The notes beneath the pieces were generated by a model. The model was given only the letters and a program-made list of their open reading frames with translations. It had not been told where the DNA came from and made no database searches. 64,000 bases of DNA from Streptomyces canus. Lineage in GTDB: Bacteria > Actinomycetota > Actinomycetes > Streptomycetales > Streptomycetaceae. The DNA lies in the NCBI RefSeq assembly GCF_030815415.1, contig NZ_JAUSWW010000003.1:1-64000 (forward strand), in the 5' to 3' direction. Positions 16,568-25,013 of this stretch are shown in pieces (within the stretch, counting starts at the first letter, position 1; each line of letters starts with the position of its first letter). The position numbers and the translations under genes are program-made.

Positions 16568-17277
16568 ATCTTCGATCTGCTGACCTTCATCACGGAGCGG
16601 GGCGACTGGCCCTGGCTGGGACGGGCCCGCACCTGCACCGGCCCGTGGAAGACCAAGATGGTGTACCAGGGGTTCACCCCGCAGGTCCGCGCGCTCAGGA
16701 AGGAGACGGACGGGCCGCTGATGTTCGCCAACGTGCTCGGGATACGGGCCGAGGAGAGCGCGGAGCGCCGTAACCGGGAGGTGTGGCGCCGTAGATCCGA
16801 CGACTCGGCCCGGGTCGTCGACGAGTGGCTGCCCGCCCACCAGGTGAGCACCAAGGAGGCTGGGCACGCACGGTCAGTGCGGGGCTGCCCTATCACTGGT
16901 GCTACGACTCGTACCCCGGCGCCCAGGACCGGGCTGGTTCGAGTCGCTGTTCGTGCTCGGCCTGCACCCTGGCCAACCACCGTGCTCTGCTGCTGGCCGC
17001 CGGGCGCCGGCTGCGGCTGGCCGAGCTGTGCGCGCTGGTCGAGCGGGTCCGTCAGGTGCCGTTCAATCCGAACATCACCATGGCCGAGCTCATCGCGCTG
17101 TCCCGTCGGCGCGACGCCCCGGACCCTGGCCTCGAGGTGGAGGAGACCGAGGACTTCGAGCGGATGGAACGCGACGTCCACGCCGCTTTGCGCAAGCCGC
17201 CCACGTGGGACTCCAAAGCCCGTACCGGGCCGGGCGAGCTCCTGCACCGTGCCGCCGGATGCGATGGCTGCAGCTGA
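16568..17277 (+). pseudogene. PAPS-reductase-like (CysH/DndC superfamily) remnant
   Basis: The frame beginning IFDLLTFITERGDWPWLGRA resembles the middle of phosphoadenosine-phosphosulfate-reductase-fold enzymes (substrate-loop TGPWKTKM, then ANVLGIRAEESAERRN), and the next part, in another frame after about 16857, carries a Cys-rich segment (SRCSCSACTLANHRALL) and C-terminal helices to a stop at 17277. The N-terminal ATP-binding PP-motif is absent and one base is missing near KEA/WARTVS. Members work in sulfate reduction, DNA phosphorothioation or related sulfur transfer; this copy is broken. Confidence 0.55.
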
Positions 17278-17318
17278 CCACCACACCGCCGCGCACCGCT
17301 ATCCGGGAGCGATACTCG

Positions 17319-17657
17319 ATGACGACGACCCAGCGCATCCTCGACCTCGCTGCGGCGGCACCGGCCAGCCACGTCGAGGATCTGGTGCTGCTCCTGGGCG
17401 AGGCGAACGAGCTGTACCAGCAGGGCCTGCAGGATCTGCACCAGGAGACGGCAGAACGCCTCGGTCAACTGGCCACCGCAGACCTGCTGGCCGCTGCACA
17501 GACCGCCGGCATGCCCTGCGATGCCGCGCAGGACCGTGCCGAGGTGATCCTGCTCCTGGCCCTGGCCAAGTGGGAAAGGACACCGGCCGCCATGGCCTTC
17601 ATAGAAATGGCCGAGGCCGCCGCCCGCCGCGGAGTCTGCCTGATCCCCGAAGAGTAG
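17319..17657 (+). CDS. Hypothetical protein (112 aa), intact member of a duplicated pair
   Basis: Start ATG 17319 (MTTTQRILDLAAAAP). The protein is almost entirely helical, with a Gln/Glu/Leu-rich centre (LYQQGLQDLHQETAERLGQL) suggesting a coiled coil, and no known domain. Most of the gene (from 17382) is repeated 1.1 kb downstream at 18510-18841, where the frame is interrupted. Function unknown. Confidence 0.55.
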   Translation: MTTTQRILDLAAAAPASHVEDLVLLLGEANELYQQGLQDLHQETAERLGQLATADLLAAAQTAGMPCDAAQDRAEVILLLALAKWERTPAAMAFIEMAEAAARRGVCLIPEE

Positions 17658-17718
17658 GCCTCGAGCCGTCAGCACGGCCGCCGTCGAGAAAACGCTGTGC
17701 CGCGGGCTGGACCTCCCA
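17382..17718 (+). repeat. Direct repeat, copy 1
   Basis: About 335 bp repeated in the same orientation at 18510-18841 with scattered substitutions and a few small indels. It covers the 3' two-thirds of the 17319 gene and about 60 bp beyond its stop. The two copies flank the 17910 gene. Confidence 0.8.
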
Positions 17719-17909
17719 TGGCCCTCAACCGGTCCCATGCAAAGGTCGGGGCGCTGGTCAAAGCATCACTGTGCTCAAGTCCTACAGCACGGCGCCTCAG
17801 ACGCGAGTGCAGGCATGGAGTGCATCTACGGATCTGTGGGCGTGCTGGCCTGAGAAGCACACCACATCACACGCCGACGCACCCAGGTTTGAGGACGTGA
17901 CCGCTGCCC

Positions 17910-18500
17910 GTGGCCTTGGGTGTCGGAGGCAGAATCTACGTCGTGTCCAACTCGTACGCACAACCGATTCTGAGAACAGCGGACCTCTCCGAGAGTTTGC
18001 GCATTGTCGAACGGTTGCTCGGAATCGCCGATCTCCAGGGCCTCGAAGTCGATTTCGAGGTACGGGTCTCCTCGGAGCAGGTCCTTTCGGCACTGCTGGA
18101 ACTGATTCCGGACGCCGAATGGTGGGCCGAAGGGGACCCGGACGGCTCGTCGGAGGAAGGGGACGATCCTGCGGCGCATCTCCCCATCCGGCTGCGGGGC
18201 TGGGCCATGCCTCCCGAAGCGGTGGAGCCGTTCTTCAAAGCGATGGGAGACAGCCCTGCGTCAGCCCGATGGGATTTCAACGCCTGGCCCGAGGCTCCTG
18301 AAGTGGGTCTGGGTGTCGGCGGTACAAGGGGTGCGTTCGTGACACTGTGCGTGAATGTCCGCGATGTCAATCTGTGGGAGCCCTCGGCGGATCACACAGT
18401 CTTCGTCCACGTCAAGCAGGTCGAGGCAGAACGCGCGCCGTGGCTCGCAGCTCAGGTCGGTCTGACAGTGATCGGCGACCTGGTGATGGCCCCGTACTGA
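17910..18500 (+). CDS. Hypothetical immunity-like protein (196 aa)
   Basis: Soluble, acidic protein lacking any motif I can name; GTG 17910 or GTG 17943 (VSNSYAQPILRTADL) could be the start. Alternating strands and tryptophan-rich turns (IPDAEWWAEG, RLRGWAMPPEAVEPF) resemble the small acidic immunity proteins of polymorphic toxin systems, but no toxin gene is adjacent. It lies precisely between the two copies of a 335-bp direct repeat, so it looks inserted. Confidence 0.5.
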   Translation: MALGVGGRIYVVSNSYAQPILRTADLSESLRIVERLLGIADLQGLEVDFEVRVSSEQVLSALLELIPDAEWWAEGDPDGSSEEGDDPAAHLPIRLRGWAMPPEAVEPFFKAMGDSPASARWDFNAWPEAPEVGLGVGGTRGAFVTLCVNVRDVNLWEPSADHTVFVHVKQVEAERAPWLAAQVGLTVIGDLVMAPY

Positions 18501-18509
18501 ACAAAGAAC

Positions 18510-18841
18510 CTGGTGCTGCTCCTGGGCGAGGCGAATGAGCTGTACCAGCAGGGCCTGCAGGATCTGCACCAGGAGGTGGCAGAACGCCTCGGTCAACTGG
18601 CCACCGCGGACCTGCTGGCCGCTGCACAGACGGCCGGCATGCCCTGCGATGCCGCGCAAGACCGCGCCGAGGTGATCCTGCTGCTGGCCCTGGCCTAATG
18701 GGGCAGGACGCCGGCCGCCATGGCCTTCATCGACATGGCCGAGGCCGCCGCGCGCCGCGGAGTCTGTTTGGTCCCCGAGGAGGCCGGGAGCTGTCAGCGC
18801 GGCCCGTCGAAAAAGCGATGTGCCGCGGGCTGGACCTCCCA
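18510..18841 (+). pseudogene. Truncated second copy of the 17319 gene (direct repeat, copy 2)
   Basis: Starts 9 bp after the stop of the 17910 gene, without the 5' end of the original gene, and carries a nonsense change (TAA at 18696 where copy 1 has AAG). The region after the stop still matches copy 1 up to 18841, so it is a DNA duplication and not a second gene family member. Confidence 0.75.
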
Positions 18842-18917
18842 CCGGAACTTCTGCCATTATTTTCTTTACATGCCGGGTTGGCCGGCGCACTGCTGAACAG
18901 AAGGGGACAGTTCTGCC

Positions 18918-19631
18918 ATGACCTCGCACCGTGAACCTCGTCTGGCCGACGCTGCCGAGATCGCGGCTGAACACGGTCTGACGCCAGCGCGGATCAGCCA
19001 GTTCTACACCGAGCGCACCGAAAACACCGCCGGCACGGCGTTTCCCGAGCCTGTCGACAAGCGCGGCCGGGCGCGTCTGTGGGACCACGCGGAGGTCACC
19101 GAGTGGTTTTCGCATCGCTCCTCGGCGCGGCTCACCCAGCACAGGCCGCCTTCCCTCGATCCGGAGACGTTGCTGAACGCCTCGGACGCCTCGAGGTACC
19201 TCGGCTACAAGAACGCCAACCAGGTCAACACCTTCGTGCGGGACCACCCCGGCTACTTCCCCGAACCGGACGTCGTCGAAGAGATGGGCACGGCCGAGAA
19301 CCCCTACCGCCGCCAGCTGTGGAAGGTGGCGACCCTGCAGGAGTGGATGGCCAGCCGGCCCGGCCGTGGACGGCGAGCCGGAGCCAAGCCCGCGCCGCCG
19401 CTGCCCGAGGTCTCCGCCGACGGTGATCTTGAGGAGCTGCTGGGGGCGAGCCAGGCGGCCGCGCTGCTGGGATACAAGAGTGTCGGTTCCTTCTCCAGCG
19501 CCTTGTCCCAGGGCAACCTTCCGCTGCTGAAGTCCGTCGACGGTGTCGCCGACTCAGGGCGCCAGAAGGGGCGCCGGCGGTGGACACGCCGGCGCATCCT
19601 GGACCAGGCCGCCCAGCGGTCCAGGAAGTAG
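18918..19631 (+). CDS. DNA-binding protein with three AlpA/MerR-like winged-helix segments
   Basis: A 237-aa protein starting at ATG 18918 behind a GAAGGGGA site. Three similar segments are visible: residues about 9-66 (AAEIAAEHGLTPARISQFYT ... LWDHAEVTEWF), 87-145 (NASDASRYLGYKNANQVNTF ... LWKVATLQEWM) and 175-230 (GASQAAALLGYKSVGSFSSA ... RRWTRRRILDQ). Each has the excisionase-like pattern of a helix-turn-helix followed by a trp-containing wing. Likely a regulator of the nearby replication-relaxation gene or an accessory factor in DNA processing; tandem HTH modules suit binding of repeated sites such as those at 19841-19937. Confidence 0.65.
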   Translation: MTSHREPRLADAAEIAAEHGLTPARISQFYTERTENTAGTAFPEPVDKRGRARLWDHAEVTEWFSHRSSARLTQHRPPSLDPETLLNASDASRYLGYKNANQVNTFVRDHPGYFPEPDVVEEMGTAENPYRRQLWKVATLQEWMASRPGRGRRAGAKPAPPLPEVSADGDLEELLGASQAAALLGYKSVGSFSSALSQGNLPLLKSVDGVADSGRQKGRRRWTRRRILDQAAQRSRK

Positions 19632-19840
19632 CACCTGGCGGTGAGCAGACCTGCGCGCACCGCCCCTATGAACGCGGCTCCCGGTATGGGGAGTTGGTCC
19701 CTTGCGGACCGGGAGTCGCACGATGGCCGGCACGGCGTGGATCGCCACCACGCCCCGCAGCAGCACCTGCTGCTGCGGATCGGCCATCGCTCATGTTCCG
19801 ACGGCGCGCGCGGATGGCTCTACCGCGTCATCCGCCAGTG
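19632..19840. other. Intergenic region between the multi-HTH and replication-relaxation genes
   Basis: No credible gene: the frames that cross it overlap neighbouring genes and have no recognisable content. It leads into the repeat-rich regulatory block at 19841-19937. Confidence 0.35.
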
Positions 19841-19937
19841 CCGTGGTCTGCCCAGACCACGGCACAGACCATGAGGTTGTTCTGGGATCGTGACCGTGGT
19901 CGGGGTCTCGTGGTCGGGGCCATGGTCTGGGCAGACC
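19841..19937 (+). promoter_or_regulatory. Operator-like GTGGTC repeats upstream of the first replication-relaxation gene
   Basis: Contains a 10-bp inverted repeat (CCGTGGTCTG 19841-19850 with 19853-19862), then GGATCGTGACCG (19885-19896), TGGTCGGGG (19897-19905), TGGTCGGGG (19911-19919) and TGGTCTGGGCAGACC (19923-19937). The order GGATCGTGACCG-TGGTCGGGG recurs on the minus strand at 32551-32572. Could be an operator for a shared regulator or part of a transfer origin. Confidence 0.6.
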
Positions 19938-19952
19938 GGTTGTGTGTCTTTC

Positions 19953-20867
19953 ATGACCCGTTCTTCTTCAGGTGTTCCGGCCGCCGAACTGGCCCCCAGC
20001 CCTTGTGAACCGTTGCGCTTGCAGGTCCTGACCGCGCTCGCCCTGCACCGGATGGCCACGACCGGCCAGCTGCTCCAGATGCTGCGGCCAACCGGCTCTC
20101 GCCAACTGGTTTCCCGGGCGCTGAACAAGTTGCGCTCCGCGGGCTTGGTCGACCTCACGCCGCTGCCGGACGTGGACCGGCCGCGGACGCATGCCTGGTA
20201 CCTCACCCCGGACGGGGTGCTTCTGGCCCGCGATCATCCCCTCCTGCGGGGGCGCCCGCCGTACCCCATCACCTCGGCAACGGCAGCGTCGCTGAAGACG
20301 CCGCACACGCTGACCGTCGTACGGTCCCACCTGCCGTTCGCGGCCGACGCACGCCGGCTCGGGCATGAGCACGGCCCGTGGGACTGGACTCCTGAGGTGG
20401 CGCATTCCATCGGTGAGGGCGAGCGGCTCGTGGCTGACGCCGTCCTGCACTACACCGTCGTCGACGGCGAACACCGGCGAAAGCTGCGCGCGTTCGTGGA
20501 GGTCGATCGCACGACCATGAGCAGCGAGCGCCTGGCCGTGAAGTTGATCGAGTACGCCAGACTGTTCCACTACGAAGCCCAGCCCGTCGGACGCCGCCGA
20601 CCCCTCTCCACCGGCCCGGCGTGGCTGCGCTGGTATCCGGTCTTCCCCCGCATTCTCTTTGTCCTCACCGGTGCCTCCCGGGCCCGGCTGGAGGACCGCA
20701 TCAGCGACTTGCAGGCGATGGTCGCCCACCACCCGCTCGTCGCAGCCCTCGCCCGCGAGGTGCAGCTGGGAGCCGCCGTCCTCGAGGACATCGAGGAGCA
20801 CACTCCCTCCGGGCCGGTGTGGGTGCCGCTGACCGGGGGCGAGCCCCGCCCGTGGACCGATCTGTGA
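19953..20867 (+). CDS. Replication-relaxation family protein, copy 1 (304 aa)
   Basis: Matches the replication-relaxation family (PF13814 type) of actinobacterial plasmids and integrative elements, proposed to act in plasmid replication or DNA transfer. The N-terminus is a winged-helix-like region (LTALALHRMATTGQLLQML), followed by the conserved RGRPPYPITSATAASL block and FVEVDRTTMSSERLAVKLIE. Start ATG 19953 gives exactly 304 aa, the same length as copy 2 at 45103; the longer GTG 19890 start would run through the operator repeats. Unlike copy 2 it is not in the transfer operon. Paralogue or remnant of a second element. Confidence 0.75.
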   Translation: MTRSSSGVPAAELAPSPCEPLRLQVLTALALHRMATTGQLLQMLRPTGSRQLVSRALNKLRSAGLVDLTPLPDVDRPRTHAWYLTPDGVLLARDHPLLRGRPPYPITSATAASLKTPHTLTVVRSHLPFAADARRLGHEHGPWDWTPEVAHSIGEGERLVADAVLHYTVVDGEHRRKLRAFVEVDRTTMSSERLAVKLIEYARLFHYEAQPVGRRRPLSTGPAWLRWYPVFPRILFVLTGASRARLEDRISDLQAMVAHHPLVAALAREVQLGAAVLEDIEEHTPSGPVWVPLTGGEPRPWTDL

Positions 20868-20967
20868 CCACGTCGACCGTGCGCGTGTACCAAGGGGATC
20901 GGAAGTCGGAACCCGGGCAGCAAGAGAATGAACTCGGCGCATTCCCTACGACTTGAGAACCCGTTGT

Positions 20968-21783
20968 TCACCGCATGAGGACGGTGACGTCGCGGTCGGC
21001 GAAGGTCTCAAGGAGAACCTGGAATTCGGCGGCGGTGCCACTGCCAGTCTCCGGATGACCGGTCAGGTCTGTAATCACCGTGTTCGAGTGCAGCCATTCC
21101 AGGGTGAACGGTGGCTTGGCGCCAAAGCCCCCGCGCAGGCAGTCGTCCACGGCAGCGAGGTTCCATCCGAAGTACCCGCCGGGGCCGTTGATAGCTTCTC
21201 CCAGCGCGCAGTAGAAGCTGTTGATATCGGCGACCTGCCGACCATCCAGGGGGAACACCTGCCCTGGTGCAGCATCTTCGGGGTGTCCGCGACGCTGGTC
21301 CATGCGGGACCACAGCGCGACGGACAACCACGCCTTGCGGCCTACCGCGTCGAGGTCCTCCCACATGCCCTTGCGGTCGAGGTTCCCTGTTCGGAGCAGG
21401 TCCCAGATTTCCGCGGCCCCAGGGAGTAGTTCATCGCACCATAGGCGTACTTCGACATCGAACAGGCCGTCGCCGTGCACGGACGGCCTCGAAGCCGTCG
21501 CGGTCACCCCGTTGACGAAGTAGGAACCCATTTCGATGCCTTCAACATCGAGGAACGCCAGATGGGCCCCGCCTGCCGTCGCTCTTCGGCTCCCCAGATG
21601 CTCGAGGCTGGTCAGGAACTTTCCCTGCGGCGAGCACCCCAGCAGTTCAACCTGGCGAAGACTGTCTTCTCGAGGGTCGAACAACCCGTTGGCGTCCTGC
21701 ACGAACCCCCAGAACTCGTCATCGTCCTCGTCACTGGTCAAGGCGTATTTACGTCCCTTGCCAGCCCCACCCGCTGGGTCCAT
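20968..21783 (-). CDS. Barstar family protein with N-terminal extension (271 aa)
   Basis: The C-terminal half (about residues 180-270) has the barstar pattern: FPLDGRQVADINSFYCALGE, then GPGGYFGWNLAAVDDCLRGG with the Gly-Tyr/Phe-Gly-x-Asn-x-x-Ala loop that plugs the ribonuclease active site, and FTLEWLHSN. Barstar-type proteins bind and neutralise barnase-like RNases. The 180-residue N-terminal part (GIEMGSYFVNGV, DVEVRLWCDEL) is not a known domain to me. No RNase toxin is encoded next to it, so it is an orphan immunity gene or defends against toxins of other cells. Confidence 0.7.
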   Translation of the reverse strand: MDPAGGAGKGRKYALTSDEDDDEFWGFVQDANGLFDPREDSLRQVELLGCSPQGKFLTSLEHLGSRRATAGGAHLAFLDVEGIEMGSYFVNGVTATASRPSVHGDGLFDVEVRLWCDELLPGAAEIWDLLRTGNLDRKGMWEDLDAVGRKAWLSVALWSRMDQRRGHPEDAAPGQVFPLDGRQVADINSFYCALGEAINGPGGYFGWNLAAVDDCLRGGFGAKPPFTLEWLHSNTVITDLTGHPETGSGTAAEFQVLLETFADRDVTVLMR

Positions 21784-21954
21784 GACACCTCCTGCGCGGG
21801 GAGCCTACCGACGGCTCCACCCAGGGGCAGCTGGATTCAGGGCAGCCAGCCTACGAAGACGATCAAGTCAACGCTCCACCGCCACAGTAGGTCGGCGGGA
21901 TGGAAGGCAGGTTCTGAGCCTGGCGAAACTCCATCAGGGGTGGGAGAGCGGAGG
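21784..21954. other. Non-coding gap
   Basis: Nothing recognisable on either strand; together with the remnant at 21955-22146 and the following 120 bp it forms a 480-bp stretch without an intact gene. Confidence 0.35.
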
Positions 21955-22146
21955 AAGCAGACCGTCGCCCGGCCAGAACTCCGGTTCGGCGACGAGGCTG
22001 GTGAGGAACATGTCGACCTCGGCCAGGACGGCGGCGCGCTCCTGCAGTCCGTGGGTGATGCACTGGTCGGCGGCGGCGTCGAAGGCCCGCACCTGGCTGT
22101 TGGGGCAGACGCAGACAAGGGCGCGCCCGATCTCGGTCTATCCGAG
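21955..22146 (-). pseudogene. Decayed copy of the 3' end of the 29511-30968 gene
   Basis: The minus strand here matches 29541-29729 over about 190 bp, starting at AAGCAG-CC-TCGCCCGGCCAGAAC-like sequence and including the segment coding for EVDRFLTSLI in the intact gene. Substitutions and small indels break the frame. It shows that a second, related element once stood here, next to replication-relaxation copy 1. Confidence 0.7.
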
Positions 22147-22267
22147 CCATCTGGCTGCCTGTCTCAGTCAACCTTGGCCATCTGCTGTTCTGTCTCGCTT
22201 TTTCTGAGCCGCTGCCGCGCTTGACTGCCTACGGTTGTGCGACTGATGACAAGCGACGGGGGCAACG

Positions 22268-23116
22268 ATGCGCATCGCGGTGACGGGGGCGGCGGGCAGC
22301 CTGGGCCGGCGGGTGGTGCAGTTGCTCGCGGACCGGGCCGACGTGGACGTCGTAGCGATGACCAGGCGGAAGCTGCCTGCCGAGGCGGTACCGCCGCAGG
22401 TGGAGGTCGCCGTTGCCGACTACGCCGATCCGCCCGCTCTGCGTGCGGCGCTGAAGGGCGTGGATACTCTGGTCTTCGTCTCCAGCGACGGGCCCGATGC
22501 ACGAGTGCTGCTGCACCACCGCAACGTTGTCGCCGCCGTGGCGGCCGAGCGCGTCGGCCATGTCGCGGCGCTGAGCAGCGTTGACGCCGACATGGCGTCC
22601 CCGTTCTGCTACGCCGTCGTCAACCGGCTCACCGAAGATCTACTTCTGGCCTCCGGCGTCCCGTGCTCGTTCGCCAGGGCTTCGCTGTACATCGAGTTCT
22701 TCCAAGCCTGGCTCACCGAGGCGCGAGCGACCGGGCAGCTGAGGCTCCCGGCAGCGGATGGCCGGATCTCCCTGGTGGCGCGCGAGGACGTGGCCCGCGC
22801 CCTCGCCGCACTCGCGGTGGGTGAGCCGACCGGCCGTCACCACGACATCACGGGAGCCGAATCGGTGGACCTGGCAGGCATCGCCTCGATCGCGGCGGAG
22901 GTGTGGGAGACGCCTGTCGCCTACGTGGACATCCCGGCTGACACGTACTGTGCCGAGACGGCGGCGACTGGTCTGGATCCCTGGTGGCTCTACGCCTTTT
23001 CGTCCATGTTCGCCTCGGTACGCGAGCAGCGCTGGGATCGAGTCAGAAACGACTACACTCAGCTAACCAGCCGCTCCCCCATCGCTCTCCGCGACGTCCT
23101 ATCAGCATACGGGTGA
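22268..23116 (+). CDS. NAD(P)-binding SDR, NmrA-like oxidoreductase family
   Basis: A 282-aa protein with an N-terminal Rossmann motif (MRIAVTGAAGSLGRRVVQLL, Gly-x-x-Gly-x-x-Gly type) and the atypical-SDR/NmrA layout: VDTLVFVSS strand, YAVVNRLTEDLLLASGVPCS with a degenerate active-site region, and a C-terminal substrate-binding part. Such proteins reduce quinones or flavin-like substrates or serve as redox sensors. Start ATG 22268 is preceded by a weak GGGGG site. It stands alone between a decayed remnant and immunity-like genes. Confidence 0.75.
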   Translation: MRIAVTGAAGSLGRRVVQLLADRADVDVVAMTRRKLPAEAVPPQVEVAVADYADPPALRAALKGVDTLVFVSSDGPDARVLLHHRNVVAAVAAERVGHVAALSSVDADMASPFCYAVVNRLTEDLLLASGVPCSFARASLYIEFFQAWLTEARATGQLRLPAADGRISLVAREDVARALAALAVGEPTGRHHDITGAESVDLAGIASIAAEVWETPVAYVDIPADTYCAETAATGLDPWWLYAFSSMFASVREQRWDRVRNDYTQLTSRSPIALRDVLSAYG

Positions 23117-23170
23117 GAGAGCCGGACACCGCGGAGCGGGCAACGACGACGCTCAGCGGGGGCAACTCCC

Positions 23171-23644
23171 GTGACATCCGGCATGCGCATCACGTGGATG
23201 CTGGGGGCACACGGGTGGGCCGACTGCACCCTTGAGGATCGGCACGCCAAGGCCGAGTTCACCGCGTCCTACATCACCAGTGCGCCCGAGGAGTTCCTGA
23301 CCGCAGTGGCCCGGCTCGTCGCAGGGGAGACGGAAACCCGTGTCCAGTTCGAGGCCGAACCGACCGCCTACCGGTGGATCTTCTATCGCGAATCCGACGA
23401 TAGCTGGATCCGCGTGCTGGAACTGCGTGACGGCAGCGATCACGACAACAGGGGAACCGAGATCTGGTCGAGTCAGCTCGACATCAACCAACTCGCCCGC
23501 GCCGTGATCCGCTGCTTCGACGAGGTCGCAAAGACCCATGGCGAGAGCGGCTACCGAGGCAAGTGGGGCGAGCACTTCCCCCGAACCGAACTCGAAGCCC
23601 TCAGACGCCTTTGGAACGACCATCGGCATCCGCACGGTGCCTAG
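23171..23644 (+). CDS. Hypothetical immunity-like protein (157 aa)
   Basis: Start GTG 23171 or ATG 23183 (MRITWMLGAHGWADC). Short acidic beta-rich protein with tryptophan/tyrosine-rich strands (YRWIFYRESDDSWIRVLEL) and a C-terminal helix; no named domain. Similar small proteins are common in actinobacterial immunity-gene clusters. The next gene starts 33 bp downstream in the same direction. Confidence 0.5.
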   Translation: MTSGMRITWMLGAHGWADCTLEDRHAKAEFTASYITSAPEEFLTAVARLVAGETETRVQFEAEPTAYRWIFYRESDDSWIRVLELRDGSDHDNRGTEIWSSQLDINQLARAVIRCFDEVAKTHGESGYRGKWGEHFPRTELEALRRLWNDHRHPHGA

Positions 23645-23676
23645 CCGGATCCGCGCCAGACCTGCGAAGGAGACCG

Positions 23677-24048
23677 ATGAGCCAGATCAGGGAAATGAGC
23701 GAGCGCGAGTACTTCGCCTGCGTCGGCCGGCGTCCCGGCATGTTCGTCGGCACCGCCTCGTCGTTCCACCAGCTGACCGCCTTCCTCACCGGCTACGACC
23801 AGCACGCGATACGCCATGGCGGACAGGGGCTCACGGGCTGGCACGAGTGGCTCGTCGCCCGCCGCGGCCGCAGTTGCAACCACGCGTGGCCCGGACAGGT
23901 CCTGCATATCGCGCTCCCAGAGGGCTGGAACAACATCGCCGACCTGCCCTCCAAGGACGAGAAGCACGCGATCAAGGTCCTGTTCCAGCTCCTCGACGAA
24001 TTCGCCGCCGGACGCGAGGCAAGTCCTGGTCCTCAGAACTCAGATTGA
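23677..24048 (+). CDS. Hypothetical protein (123 aa), immunity-like
   Basis: ATG 23677 is preceded by GAAGGAG. The pattern YFACVGRRPGMFVGTASSFH then LTAFLTGYDQHA and WHEWLVARRGRS is one I associate with unnamed Streptomyces proteins near contact-dependent toxin/immunity clusters. The last residues (SPGPQNSD) are probably not native, since the downstream 230 bp to 24277 contain nothing recognisable. Confidence 0.5.
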   Translation: MSQIREMSEREYFACVGRRPGMFVGTASSFHQLTAFLTGYDQHAIRHGGQGLTGWHEWLVARRGRSCNHAWPGQVLHIALPEGWNNIADLPSKDEKHAIKVLFQLLDEFAAGREASPGPQNSD

Positions 24049-24277
24049 GCAAGACGCCGACCGCACCTGCGTCTCGCTCAATCCGAACCACCGCTGGTCA
24101 CAGCTCCGACGTGGTCCACCTTCAGCGAGACGGGTCAGTACGCCTCCGGCGCGATGAGCCTGCGGCAGCCCGGCTGACGCTGTTTCCCGTGCCCGTGGGG
24201 AAGTTCTCCCGGCGGGCGGCGCAGCACTGCCCTGGCTCGCCAACCGGCGGCGGGCATGGGCAGGGAAGCCTCGGCAG

Positions 24278-24997
24278 TCACGCGCGGGTTCGAAGGGGGT
24301 GTGCCTCGCGCTGGGCAACCAGTTCGTTCGCCAGGTCACCGGGACCGGTCGCGCTCAGGGCCCAGAGGCTGCTGACGCGGCGAGCCAGCAGCCAGAGCGG
24401 GCCATTCATAGGGCTGTGGAAGGGCTGTACAGGAATGCCGTAAGCATCGAAGGGATCGGCGTCGAGATAGCGCAGACCGCCGCTGCCGCACAGACAGTGG
24501 GTGCTGCCGGTGGCTTCCGCGAGATCCGCCAGGCGCTCGGAGCGGCCTGGGCGGGTCGGGATCTCACTGCCGGCTAACACGTTCCCTGGCCAGCCGAGGA
24601 CGGCGAGCAGGGCAGTCGTCGACGTCCTGGCGATGTCGGCCACGCGGTGCGAGGTGTCGAGCGTGTCCAGGACCTGGTCGAGGACATCGGACACGGCTTG
24701 CCAATGGGGGCTTCGGCCGTAGTACTGCCGCACGAGCAACTGGACCGTCCTGCGCGAGCGGCGGGGGTCAACGAGCCGAGCCTGGCTGATCAACGTCGGA
24801 CGCACCTGGGGAAGGTGCGTGGGGAGCGTGAGCCACTGCTGGCGTGCGGGCTCATCCCGATCGGCGAGACGGGCCCGGTGCTGGTAGTCGCGGCGCGTGA
24901 ACTGGACGTCGTCCAGGATGATCCACCGGTCGGCTGCGAACAGCTTGGCCAGCGTGGACAACCTCGGGAAGAGGTTCGGCTGGTGGATCGCGCACAC
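24278..24997 (-). CDS. WbqC-like family protein
   Basis: Carries the WbqC-family signature near its N-terminus: CAIHQPNLFPRLSTLAKLFA followed by DRWIILDDVQFTRRDYQHRA and, later, LCGSGGLRYLDADPF and GIPVQPFH. Family members lie in cell-surface polysaccharide and natural-product clusters and are thought to act on nucleotide-sugar or acyl intermediates; the reaction is not settled. I place the start at GTG 24997, 17 bp after the upstream gene; a longer frame to ATG 25072 would overlap that gene. Same strand as YdcF-like, UDP-glucose dehydrogenase and Nudix genes. Confidence 0.75.
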   Translation of the reverse strand: MCAIHQPNLFPRLSTLAKLFAADRWIILDDVQFTRRDYQHRARLADRDEPARQQWLTLPTHLPQVRPTLISQARLVDPRRSRRTVQLLVRQYYGRSPHWQAVSDVLDQVLDTLDTSHRVADIARTSTTALLAVLGWPGNVLAGSEIPTRPGRSERLADLAEATGSTHCLCGSGGLRYLDADPFDAYGIPVQPFHSPMNGPLWLLARRVSSLWALSATGPGDLANELVAQREAHPLRTRA

Positions 24998-25013
24998 CCC
25001 GCCCCGTGGTGGG

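Noticed and set aside
16355-18301. A single 648-aa gene
   Set aside because: The long frame crosses the PAPS-reductase-like remnant, the 17319 gene and the 17910 gene in a wrong frame for the latter two; its second half is Arg/Pro/Gly-rich shadow sequence.
19554-19787. Minus-strand 77-aa gene
   Set aside because: It overlaps the end of the multi-HTH gene, has no ribosome site that stands out and no recognisable content.
19843-19937. Proven origin of transfer
   Set aside because: The repeats beside a replication-relaxation gene are suggestive, but the same cassette stands before a regulator gene and the transfer operon, so an operator explains it equally well.
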